Source of the DNA: Actinomycetes bacterium
GTDB taxonomy: Bacteria > Actinomycetota > Coriobacteriia > Coriobacteriales > Eggerthellaceae
Reading direction: 5' to 3'
Assembly: GCA_023403475.1 (NCBI GenBank)
Contig: JAEYEL010000189.1
Span: forward strand, 1 to 59,387
Length of the DNA: 59,387 bases
Shown one piece after another: positions 52,071 through 59,387 of this stretch. Under the pieces are notes generated by a model, which had not been told where the DNA came from, made no database searches, and was given only the letters and a program-made list of their open reading frames with translations. The position numbers and the translations under genes were made by a program. Within the stretch, counting starts at the first letter, position 1; every line of letters starts with the position of its first letter.

Positions 52071-55000
52071 TGGGGCAGATCCTGCAACGCCACAACCTGC
52101 AGGCCGTTCTCGCGGGCAACCTCCATACCTGAAACCATAGCCTGGGCACCGGCAAGCGTGGTGGCCTGCATGACGCCGTGCTTCACGGCCTCCAGACGCA
52201 GATCGTAGCCGTCGGCGCGGGTCGCATGTCCGAACGGCGTGTTAACCATGAGCGAGATCTTCCCCGCCGCTATAAGGTCGCGCACGTTGTTCTCGCCTCC
52301 CTCGCGCACCTTGCGCACCTCCTGGCATTCCACACCGGCCGCTCGCAGCGCCCGTGCCGTGCCGTGGGTGGCCACCACGTGGAACCCGAGGCGCACGATA
52401 TCGCGTGCGATGGAGACCACGGCGCGCTTGTCGCGATCGCACACCGAGATGAACACGGTGCCGCCTGCGGGCAGCGCGTAGCTTATGGCCAGCTGCGTCT
52501 TCGCGAAGGCCGCAGGGAAGTTTCGCGCGATGCCCATGACCTCGCCGGTCGATTTCATTTCGGGACCTAAGACCGTATCGGCGCCGGGGAAACGCCCGAA
52601 GGGCATGACGGCTTCCTTCACGCTGAAATGCTCCAAGCGCCTGTCGTCGGGCGGAAGGTCGAGCGTGGCCAGCTTCTCGCCCGCCATGACGCGGGCGGCC
52701 ACCTTCGCAAGCGGCACGCCTGTTGCCTTCGAAGTGAACGGCACCGTGCGGCTTGCGCGCGGGTTCGCCTCGATGATGTAGATGACCTGGTCTTTGATGG
52801 CGAACTGGATGTTGATGAGACCCACCACGCCCAAGCGGAGCGCAAGGCGGCGCGCGATGGAGCGCAGCTGCGCGACGATAGCTTCGGAAAGCGCGAAGGG
52901 GGGCGTGCAACAGGCCGAATCGCCCGAATGGATGCCTGCCATCTCTATGTGCTCGAGCACGCCGCCCACGTAAACCTGCGTCCCGTCGCATACGGCGTCG
53001 AGATCCACTTCCACCGCGCCCTCCAGGAAGCGGTCGAGATAGACCGGGTGGTCGGGGGATATCTTCGCCGCCTCCTGCATGTACTTTTCAAGCTGCGCCC
53101 CGTCGTAGACGATGCCCATGCCGCGCCCGCCGAGCACGTAGCTGGGCCGCACGAGCAAAGGAAAGCCAATCTGGTCGGCTACGACGCACGCTTCCTGATA
53201 GGTGGAGGCCATGCCGGCAGCCGGGTAGGTGATGGACATCTCGTCGAGCACGGCGGCAAAACGGTCGCGATCTTCCGCCAGGTCTATCGCCTCGGGCGAT
53301 GTTCCCATAATGGGAACGCCTGCGGCTGCCAAGGCGTTCGCCAACTTGAGCGGCGTCTGCCCTCCGAGCGTGACGATGACGCCTTCGGGACGCTCGACAT
53401 CCACGATATCCATGACGTCTTCGAACGTGAGCGGCTCGAAGTAGAGCTTGTCAGACGTGTCGTAGTCGGTGGAGACCGTTTCGGGGTTGCAGTTGACCAT
53501 GATGGTCTCGAAGCCCTCTGCATGCAGCGCGTAGGACGCATGCACGCAACAGTAGTCGAACTCGATGCCCTGGCCTATGCGGTTCGGGCCGGCCCCGAGT
53601 ATCATGACGCGACGGCGGGAGCTTCGCGCAACCTCGGTCTCGCATGCGTCGTAGGTCTTGTAATGGTAAGCCGTCTTGCTGGGGAATTCCGCAGCGCACG
53701 TATCGACCGTTTTGAACGCGGGCACCACGTGCAGAAGCTTTCGGCATGTGCGCACGGTAAGCTCGTCGGACCCGGTGAGCTCGGCTATTTGCACATCGGA
53801 AAGTCCATAGCGTTTGAGCAGGAGAAACGCATCGGCATCGAGCGCATCGAGCGCCATGCCGCGCAAATTTTCCTGCACACGCACAATATCGGCCATGCGC
53901 GCGACGAAGAAGGAGTCGATGCGGCTCGCCTCGCTCACCTCGCCCACGCTCCAGCCGCGCCGTAAGGCCTCGGCCAAGTAGAACACGCGGTCGGCGGTGG
54001 GGCGGCGCACGAGGTCGGCCAGCTCGTCATCGGTCGCCTGCCCTTCAAGCCCCTTGCCGTCCGCACCCAGACCGAACCTTCCGTTCTCAAGCGAGCGCAG
54101 CGCCTTGCCCAAAGCCTCCTCGAAGGTGCGCCCGATGCTCATGATTTCGCCCACGGCCTTCATGCGGGTGGAAAGCGTGTCGTCGGTGCCTTGGAACTTT
54201 TCGAACGCAAAGCGCGGCACCTTCACCACGCAGTAGTCGATGGAAGGCTCGAAGCAAGCGGGCGTGGCCTTGGTGATGTCATTCACTATTTCGTCGAGCG
54301 TATAACCCACCGCCAGCTTCGCCGCCGCCTTCGCAATGGGAAAGCCGGTCGCCTTCGACGCGAGCGCCGAGGAGCGCGACACGCGCGGGTTCATCTCGAT
54401 AACCACCATGCGGCCGTTTTGCGGGTTGACGGCGAACTGCACGTTGCTGCCGCCCGTTTCCACGCCTATCTTCTCCAAAATGGCAAGGGAAGCCGCCCGC
54501 ATGCGCTGGTATTCCACGTCGGAAAGCGTCTGGGCGGGGGCGACGGTGATGGAGTCTCCCGTGTGCACGCCCATGGCGTCGAAGTTCTCGATGGAGCACA
54601 CGATGATGCCGTTGCCGACCGCATCGCGCATCACCTCCATCTCGAATTCCTTCCAGCCTTCGATGGACTCCTCCACCAGCACCTCGCCGGCAGGGGAAAG
54701 CTCCAAGCCCTGCCCCACGATGGAGACAAGCTCGTCTTGGTCGTGCGCGATGCCGCCTCCTGCGCCGCCCAACGTGAACGAGGGGCGCAGCACCACCGGA
54801 TATCCCAGCTCGCCCACGATGCGAAGGGCGTCTTCCACCGAATAGGCGTAGCCGCTTTTCGCCGTCTCGATGCCAAGCTGCGCCATGCACTCGTTGAAAA
54901 GCCTGCGATCCTCGCCGCGCTCGATGGCGGCCAGGTCGCAGCCGATCATCTCGACATCGTACTTATCAAGTACGCCCGCACGCGCCAGTTCCACCGCCGC

Positions 55001-55291
55001 GTTCAGGCCGGTCTGCCCGCCGAGCGTGGGAAGCAGCGCACAGGGGCGCTCGCGTTCGATGACCTGTTCGATGAACTCGGTTGTGATAGGCTCAACGTAG
55101 GTGCGGTCGGCAAGCCCCGGATCGGTCATGATGGTGGCCGGGTTCGAGTTCACGAGCACCACGCGGTAGCCGTCTTCCTTAAGCACCTTGCACGCCTGTG
55201 CCCCCGAGTAGTCGAACTCGCAGGCCTGCCCGATGACGATAGGCCCCGACCCGATGACGAGGATGGTGTTGATGTCTTCGCGCTTAGGCAT
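52058..55291 (-). CDS. carB: carbamoyl-phosphate synthase, large subunit
   Basis: A 1,077-residue synthase with two ATP-grasp halves. The first begins ILVIGSGPIVIGQACEFDYSG, the second MILGAGPNRIGQGIEFDYC; each has its MNPRVSRSSALASKATG or EANPRASRTVPFTSKATG signature. The C-terminal MGS-like domain (about 940-1077) is the usual site of UMP or ornithine control. It overlaps carA by 8 bp. Confidence 0.97.
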   Translation of the reverse strand: MPKREDINTILVIGSGPIVIGQACEFDYSGAQACKVLKEDGYRVVLVNSNPATIMTDPGLADRTYVEPITTEFIEQVIERERPCALLPTLGGQTGLNAAVELARAGVLDKYDVEMIGCDLAAIERGEDRRLFNECMAQLGIETAKSGYAYSVEDALRIVGELGYPVVLRPSFTLGGAGGGIAHDQDELVSIVGQGLELSPAGEVLVEESIEGWKEFEMEVMRDAVGNGIIVCSIENFDAMGVHTGDSITVAPAQTLSDVEYQRMRAASLAILEKIGVETGGSNVQFAVNPQNGRMVVIEMNPRVSRSSALASKATGFPIAKAAAKLAVGYTLDEIVNDITKATPACFEPSIDYCVVKVPRFAFEKFQGTDDTLSTRMKAVGEIMSIGRTFEEALGKALRSLENGRFGLGADGKGLEGQATDDELADLVRRPTADRVFYLAEALRRGWSVGEVSEASRIDSFFVARMADIVRVQENLRGMALDALDADAFLLLKRYGLSDVQIAELTGSDELTVRTCRKLLHVVPAFKTVDTCAAEFPSKTAYHYKTYDACETEVARSSRRRVMILGAGPNRIGQGIEFDYCCVHASYALHAEGFETIMVNCNPETVSTDYDTSDKLYFEPLTFEDVMDIVDVERPEGVIVTLGGQTPLKLANALAAAGVPIMGTSPEAIDLAEDRDRFAAVLDEMSITYPAAGMASTYQEACVVADQIGFPLLVRPSYVLGGRGMGIVYDGAQLEKYMQEAAKISPDHPVYLDRFLEGAVEVDLDAVCDGTQVYVGGVLEHIEMAGIHSGDSACCTPPFALSEAIVAQLRSIARRLALRLGVVGLINIQFAIKDQVIYIIEANPRASRTVPFTSKATGVPLAKVAARVMAGEKLATLDLPPDDRRLEHFSVKEAVMPFGRFPGADTVLGPEMKSTGEVMGIARNFPAAFAKTQLAISYALPAGGTVFISVCDRDKRAVVSIARDIVRLGFHVVATHGTARALRAAGVECQEVRKVREGGENNVRDLIAAGKISLMVNTPFGHATRADGYDLRLEAVKHGVMQATTLAGAQAMVSGMEVARENGLQVVALQDLPQWAC

Positions 55292-56747
55292 TTTCGGCCC
55301 CCTCTCCTGCCGGACGGCTTGCCTGCTCCTTTGCCGTTGGAGGTGCGGCCGCAAGGCCAGCGGAACCGAATTTCCACCCGGCAAGGCGGTCGGCGGCTAT
55401 GTCTATGTCGAGGTAGTCTTTTCGGCCTTCCATAAGGCGGGTGAAGGCGGTGAACAGGTAATGGGAATCGGTCGGCCCGGGAGACGCTTCGGGATGGTAC
55501 TGCACGCTGAAGGCGGGAACGTCGAGAAACGCCATGCCTTCGGCGGTGCCGTCGTTCATGTTCACGTGCGTAAGGCGGATGCGGCCGAAGCGCTCGTTTT
55601 GCACCACGGGCGCGATTCCCGCGCGCGCCCAGAAGCGCAGATCGTCTTCATGGCCCTTGAACCCGCCGGAAAGCTCGGGCACAAGCGGCCCTAAGCTGGG
55701 AAACAAGAGCCCGAAGCCGTGGTTTTGCGCCGTTATCTCCACGCGCCCCGTGAGCAAGTTTACGACCGGATGGTTGCCGCCGCGATGGCCGAATTTCAGC
55801 TTCTCTATTGCGGAGCCGGCGGCTTTGGCCATCATCTGGTGTCCAAGGCAGATGCCGAACATCGGCACGCGCCCGAGCAGCTTCTCCACCTGCTCGTAAG
55901 TGCCCGCCACCGCCTCCGGGTCGCCAGGCCCGTTGCTTAAGAACACGCCGTCGGGGTTTGCCGCCAGCACCTCTTCGGCAGGCGTGTTCCACGGCACCAC
56001 GGTAAGCTCGCAGCCTGCGCGCACGAGGTTGTGGAAAATGGAGCGCTTCGCGCCGCAGTCGTAGGCTATCACGCGGAAGCGGGGCTTGGCAGGCGCGCTC
56101 ACCGCGAACGAATGGCTTTTCGGCAGCGCTTCGACACCCACCTTATAGGGAGCGGCGCAGGAAACGGTAGCCGCAAGGTTGCACCCTACGATGGACTCGC
56201 TTGCGCGCACCTTCGCAAGCAGGCTTTCCACGCTTGCGTCCTCCGTGGAAAGCACGGCGCGCTGCGCGCCGGCGTCGCGCACGTGGCGAACGAGCGCGCG
56301 CGTGTCCACGCCCTCGATGGCGACGACGCCCCGCTCGCGCAGGTAATCGGGCAAGCTCATGTCGCTTCGCCAGTTCGAGGGGCATGCGCACATATCGCGC
56401 ACCACAAGGCCTCGCAGGGCCGGACGTTCGCTTTGCGCATCTTCGAGGTTCACGCCGTAGTTCCCTATCTGGGGATACGTCATGGTCACTATCTGCCCTG
56501 CGTAGGAAGGGTCGGTTATGACCTCGAGATAGCCTTCCAGCGAGGTGTTGAAGCATATCTCTCCGTACACCTCTCCCCGCGCCGCGCACGACGTTCCGGA
56601 AAACGCTGCGCCGTCCTCGAGCACGAGAAGAGCCTTGGATGCACGGGGAAGCGCCCCGCCTAACGTCGCAGGCCTCTCTTCTGTCCCGTCCTCAAGCTTC
56701 GATGTCTTTCGCAAAAGCCTTTCGCTCGTATCGCTCAAATCATCCAT
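55284..56747 (-). CDS. carA: carbamoyl-phosphate synthase, small subunit
   Basis: A 487-residue glutaminase subunit, longer than the usual 360-380. The normal domain starts at about residue 37 (SKALLVLEDGAAFSGTSC) and has the class I glutamine amidotransferase triad: FGICLGHQMM with the nucleophile Cys, later QYHPEASPG with His and Glu. A 36-residue N-terminal and a ~45-residue Pro/Ala-rich C-terminal tail are extra. The ATG at 56747 has GAGAGG almost touching it, so the true start may be a little downstream. It heads the pyr cluster. Confidence 0.93.
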   Translation of the reverse strand: MDDLSDTSERLLRKTSKLEDGTEERPATLGGALPRASKALLVLEDGAAFSGTSCAARGEVYGEICFNTSLEGYLEVITDPSYAGQIVTMTYPQIGNYGVNLEDAQSERPALRGLVVRDMCACPSNWRSDMSLPDYLRERGVVAIEGVDTRALVRHVRDAGAQRAVLSTEDASVESLLAKVRASESIVGCNLAATVSCAAPYKVGVEALPKSHSFAVSAPAKPRFRVIAYDCGAKRSIFHNLVRAGCELTVVPWNTPAEEVLAANPDGVFLSNGPGDPEAVAGTYEQVEKLLGRVPMFGICLGHQMMAKAAGSAIEKLKFGHRGGNHPVVNLLTGRVEITAQNHGFGLLFPSLGPLVPELSGGFKGHEDDLRFWARAGIAPVVQNERFGRIRLTHVNMNDGTAEGMAFLDVPAFSVQYHPEASPGPTDSHYLFTAFTRLMEGRKDYLDIDIAADRLAGWKFGSAGLAAAPPTAKEQASRPAGEGAENA

Positions 56748-56783
56748 CCTCTCAACAGGCGACCTTGCCGCCGAAACCCGCTT

Positions 56784-56880
56784 CGAAAAAAAAGCGCCCT
56801 CGTCACAGACGAAGGCGCACGCATGCTTCAGCTTCCAATATGTCGCGCACCTTGTCGGTCTCTCTGTACCGCCTTAAAGG
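56784..56880 (-). promoter_or_regulatory. PyrR-type transcription attenuator in the carA leader
   Basis: On the minus strand the leader contains GGTACAGAGAGACCG (56870-56856), close to the PyrR binding-loop pattern (UCC-x-GAGAGG) and able to fold as CGGU/ACCG around ACAGAGAG, followed by ACAAGG. Downstream stands a terminator: GCGCC and TCGTC arms (56818-56794, loop TGT) followed by eight T (56793-56786). UMP-bound PyrR would favour the terminator and shut off carA and the genes after it. PyrR itself is not in the window. Confidence 0.75.
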
Positions 56881-56888
56881 TTGCAGTC

Positions 56889-56917
56889 AGTATACGCCCG
56901 CAAAGCGCAACCGTCCA
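56889..56917 (-). promoter_or_regulatory. promoter of the carA leader
   Basis: Minus-strand TGGACG (56917-56912), a 17-bp spacer and TATACT (56894-56889). It starts a leader of about 135 nt containing the attenuator. Confidence 0.65.
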
Positions 56918-56979
56918 GCGAGAAGACGACGATTCCCCGCAAGCGGTGTGAATGGGCGAAGCCGTTCCATAAAGCCGTT

Positions 56980-57660
56980 CTACAAACCCATCTCCGCCTT
57001 CATCTTGGCAAGCTCGGCCTCCACCGCCTCGTCGCTTCCGACGCCCGCATACTTCTCCTCGAGCACCTTAGCTGCATCGACGGGCTGTTGGTTCAGCTCG
57101 TTCATGGCGTTCGCGCGGTCGAGCATCGCGTCGGCCTTCGCCTCCATGCGGTCGAACCCGCTCATGGCGCCTGCCGCCTTGTCTGCCGAAGAGGCGAACT
57201 TGTTGACTTTTTCCTGGGTCTTCGCCACGGCGACCTTGGCCTTGACCGCTTCGCGGCGCTCGTTCAGAGTTTCGATGTCGCTTACCAGCTTGTCATGCAT
57301 CTCGCGCATCTTGACAGCGTTCTCATGGGCTGCGTCGTAGGTTGCTTTGAGGCTTGCCCCCTTGGCTTCAAGCTGCTGCTTTTTGCCCAGGAAGGTACGG
57401 GCATCGCCCTCGTTGCCTGCGGAAAGGGCTTTGCGGGCAAGCTCGTCATAGCGAGAGACCTCCGCCGCGTTCTCGTCGAGAACGCGCTTCGTGCGCGTTT
57501 CCTCAGCCATGACGCCGGCGGTTTCCTTCTTCACCTCGGCCAAAGTTTCGGTAAGCTCGCGCATGTACTGGTCGATCATCTTCGACGGATCTTCGCATTT
57601 GTCCAGAAGATCGTTGATGTTCGCTTTGATGATATCGGCAAAGCGGTCGAGTACTCCCAT
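56980..57660 (-). CDS. pspA: PspA/IM30 family membrane-protecting protein
   Basis: A 226-residue, almost wholly coiled-coil protein: MGVLDRFADIIKANINDLLD then DPSKMIDQYMRELTETLAEVK, the classic PspA start with an amphipathic first helix. PspA-type proteins form ESCRT-III-like coats that protect damaged membranes. It lies 63 bp downstream of the TPM-domain protein gene and is likely coexpressed. Confidence 0.93.
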   Translation of the reverse strand: MGVLDRFADIIKANINDLLDKCEDPSKMIDQYMRELTETLAEVKKETAGVMAEETRTKRVLDENAAEVSRYDELARKALSAGNEGDARTFLGKKQQLEAKGASLKATYDAAHENAVKMREMHDKLVSDIETLNERREAVKAKVAVAKTQEKVNKFASSADKAAGAMSGFDRMEAKADAMLDRANAMNELNQQPVDAAKVLEEKYAGVGSDEAVEAELAKMKAEMGL

Positions 57661-57723
57661 GCTGCATCTCCTTTTCCGGCCTTGCGGCCCTCCTGTCGGC
57701 TGTACGCGTTCGACGCGCAGCCC

Positions 57724-58794
57724 CTATTGCTTCTCCTCGTATTTTTTCGCGAGGTCTTCCACGTCTTCGTCGCCGAACTTCTCAAGCGGCGTGCTCAGAA
57801 TGCGTTCCATGTCGGCTTGTTCCTTTTTCTTGCGGGCGGCTCGCCTCGTCACCACGAAGAATACGACGGCGACGATTGCCGCCAAGACGAGCAGAACGCC
57901 TGCGCCCACCTTCACGGCGGGCGAAACGGAAAGCCCCTGCTCGCTTCTCTGATCGGACATTATCTGCGAGCCCGTCTTTTCGAAGGCGAGCGAGAACATC
58001 TCCTCTTCGCTTGAAGCCGACTGGTAATATCGGTCCAAGTTGTCGGCCAATACGTTTACCGCCGCATCGTCCATGACGCCCTTTGCGGCCGAACCGATCG
58101 CATATCCGCAGTTGAAATGACCGTTTCCGTCATCGCAGAAAACAAGGAGGAAGTGTCCCTCGTCATCGAAAAGGGAATCGTAGAGATCTTCCGCGCGCAA
58201 GCCCAGTTCCTGAACGGACGTAGTAGCTCCGTTCGGCAGGATGTAGACGTAAGGACGCACGCCCGTTTCCTTGTAGAACGATTTCAGGCCGGCTTCCATC
58301 TTGCCGGAATCGTGTATCCAGTCTCCATCGGTGTCGGTGTACCAGGCCGTCTCGATCGAAGCCGAAGCAGGCAACGCCTCGCGTGCAGGCGCTGCCTGAT
58401 AGGAAGATTCCTCAGACCCGAAAAGAACGCCCAGGAGAACAAGGGCGACGATCACGAAGGCGGCGATGGCGAAAACGGCTCCGCAGCCGCCGCAGCCGCT
58501 TGACGATCCGCCGTTCTGCTGCGGGCTGTTGTTCGAAGGCGGCCTGAAGGCAGGCCCGCCGCCCGAGCGAGAGCCCGAGAGCAGATGCCCGAGTATCATG
58601 CCGGCGGCAAGATCGCCGAAACCGGAGCCGCCACCGGAAGGGCCTCTTCCGAAGGAAGAGCCGCCGCTGCGCCCTCCGCCGAAGCCGCCGCCCGAAAAGC
58701 CACCAGAAGATCTACCTCCGCCGGAAAAGCCGCCTGACGAGCGCCCGCCGCCAGAGAATCCTCCGCTGAAACCGCCGCCGCCCGATCTTCCCAT
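57724..58794 (-). CDS. TPM-domain membrane protein with Gly/Ser-rich N-terminus
   Basis: A 356-residue protein. Residues 1-105 are Gly/Ser/Arg-rich with repeats GGFSGGGRSSGGFSGGG; a membrane helix follows (AIAAFVIVALVLLGVLF), then a TPM-like domain (about 150-270) with ALPASASIETAWYTDTDG, ETGVRPYVYILPNG and HFLLVFCDDGNGHFNCGYAIG, a second helix (about 295-320) and a charged tail. RBS AGAAGGGG and ATG at 58794 fix the start. It precedes pspA, suggesting a joint envelope-stress role (inference). Confidence 0.85.
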   Translation of the reverse strand: MGRSGGGGFSGGFSGGGRSSGGFSGGGRSSGGFSGGGFGGGRSGGSSFGRGPSGGGSGFGDLAAGMILGHLLSGSRSGGGPAFRPPSNNSPQQNGGSSSGCGGCGAVFAIAAFVIVALVLLGVLFGSEESSYQAAPAREALPASASIETAWYTDTDGDWIHDSGKMEAGLKSFYKETGVRPYVYILPNGATTSVQELGLRAEDLYDSLFDDEGHFLLVFCDDGNGHFNCGYAIGSAAKGVMDDAAVNVLADNLDRYYQSASSEEEMFSLAFEKTGSQIMSDQRSEQGLSVSPAVKVGAGVLLVLAAIVAVVFFVVTRRAARKKKEQADMERILSTPLEKFGDEDVEDLAKKYEEKQ

Positions 58795-58900
58795 AACGCC
58801 CCTTCTCCACACTTCTCCCGAAGCCCTGGCAACGCCGGCATGTACTCTTCGCATAGCATAGCGAAAGCGCCCGCGCGACAACGCCTCTCTCATGCCGCGT

Positions 58901-58909
58901 ATTGTAGCA
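58901..58909 (-). promoter_or_regulatory. extended -10 promoter of the TPM-pspA pair
   Basis: TGCTACAAT on the minus strand fits TGnTACAAT, 107 bp before the ATG at 58794. The rest of the 267-bp gap to pyrC is GC-rich with nothing clear. Confidence 0.5.
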
Positions 58910-59061
58910 GCAAACCCTGCAGCCGCCCCACGTCGCCATCCATTCAACAAACCGCACATCGAACCTTCGGAACCGGATCGAGCGTCGTTCTCTTCCGAGA
59001 GGCGCCGCGCCCCATCGCGCGAAAGCCGACGCGATCGGGCGCACGCGTTTCCACGATCCCG

Positions 59062-59387
59062 TTACTCTACCACTTTGCCGTCTTCCATGGCGGCATAGCC
59101 GCCCACGTAGGTGTCGGTCGCACGGGCGGTGAGATGAGCGCCCAGAAAGCCGCTGTTTTTCGCCTTCGATTCGAACTGCGCGGCATCGACGGTCCATTCC
59201 GCGTTCGGGTCGATGACGGTGAAGTCGGCCGGACTGCCGGGCTCTAGCGCCACGCGCTCCACGCGCAGGATGCGGCGCGGGGCGACGGCCATAAGCTCCA
59301 CCATGCGCTGCCATGTTATCACTCCCGGCTTCACCAGGTGCGTGACCACGAGCGCCGCCGAAGTCTCCAGCCCTATCATGCCGAAGG
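59062..59387 (-). CDS. pyrC: dihydroorotase, C-terminal part (5' end outside window)
   Basis: The visible 108 codons match the end of a PyrC-type amidohydrolase: GLETSAALVVTHLVKPGVIT, ELMAVAPRRILRVER, SPADFTVIDPNAEWTVDA and FLGAHLTARATDTYVGG. It belongs to the same pathway as carA-pyrF and probably continues a pyrimidine cluster beyond the window. The reading frame is open to the edge. Confidence 0.93.
   Translation of the reverse strand, partial: FGMIGLETSAALVVTHLVKPGVITWQRMVELMAVAPRRILRVERVALEPGSPADFTVIDPNAEWTVDAAQFESKAKNSGFLGAHLTARATDTYVGGYAAMEDGKVVE

Noticed and set aside
1..59387. tRNA, rRNA or retron reverse-transcriptase genes
   Set aside because: No cloverleaf, rRNA core or reverse-transcriptase motif was found by reading; the Septu-like pair has no RT gene beside it.

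Overview
The window is one chromosomal segment of a high-GC Gram-positive anaerobe, most likely of the class Coriobacteriia (Eggerthellaceae-like; genus not determined). Support: GC-rich coding DNA, an actinobacterial-type integration host factor (mihF), a TIGR03905 family protein, an HrcA/CIRCE-type heat-shock operon, a sortase-anchored surface protein and typical housekeeping neighbours. Nearly all housekeeping genes lie on the minus strand.

Layout. (1) 1-9.8 kb: minus-strand housekeeping genes hrcA-dnaJ-rsmE-mtaB-ybeY-dgkA-era-(zinc ribbon/PASTA protein)-recO-TIGR03905-(partial gene). (2) 9.8-36.1 kb: an accessory block between hrcA and hemW. It holds a cell-wall-anchored surface protein, a four-gene operon (Septu-like ptuA-ptuB plus XRE and ImmA/IrrE), and a type ISP-like restriction-modification gene cut in two by a 15,050-bp integrated element. 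(3) 36.2-59.4 kb: housekeeping again: hemW, dusB, nitroreductase, lepA, rpsT, holA, comEC, comEA, thiI, rpoZ, gmk, mihF, then the pyrimidine genes pyrF-pyrD-pyrK-carB-carA behind a PyrR-like attenuator, pspA, a TPM-domain protein and the 3' part of pyrC.

Main discovery. The 5' half (helicase/nuclease, 36035 down to 32548) and the 3' half (methyltransferase, 17497 down to 15238) of one R-M gene are separated by exactly the element at 17498-32549. Removing it, with a 2-bp GA core as crossover, rejoins the halves in frame (5,748 nt, 1,915 codons plus stop) and rebuilds the conserved HILDPFAGTGTF methyltransferase motif I. The two removed arms together give a 54-bp attP with 19-bp perfect inverted arms around the central GA, the expected form for a large serine recombinase, and such a recombinase lies inside the element. 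The insertion is therefore a precise and possibly reversible interruption of a defence gene by a mobile defence island.

The element carries, left to right: a 21-bp-period array of GGGGTGTCG boxes, several HTH/membrane regulators, a large serine recombinase, remnants of a second recombinase and a sigma-like gene broken by a decayed IS3-type insertion, an XRE regulator, a Hachiman-like pair (HamA with an extra N-terminal region and an atypical nuclease motif, plus HamB helicase), an HNH nuclease convergent with a 5-methylcytosine methyltransferase, and a second 20-bp-period repeat array near the right end. The bacterium thus gained Hachiman and m5C R-M functions while its type ISP-like enzyme was split, next to an intact Septu-like operon.
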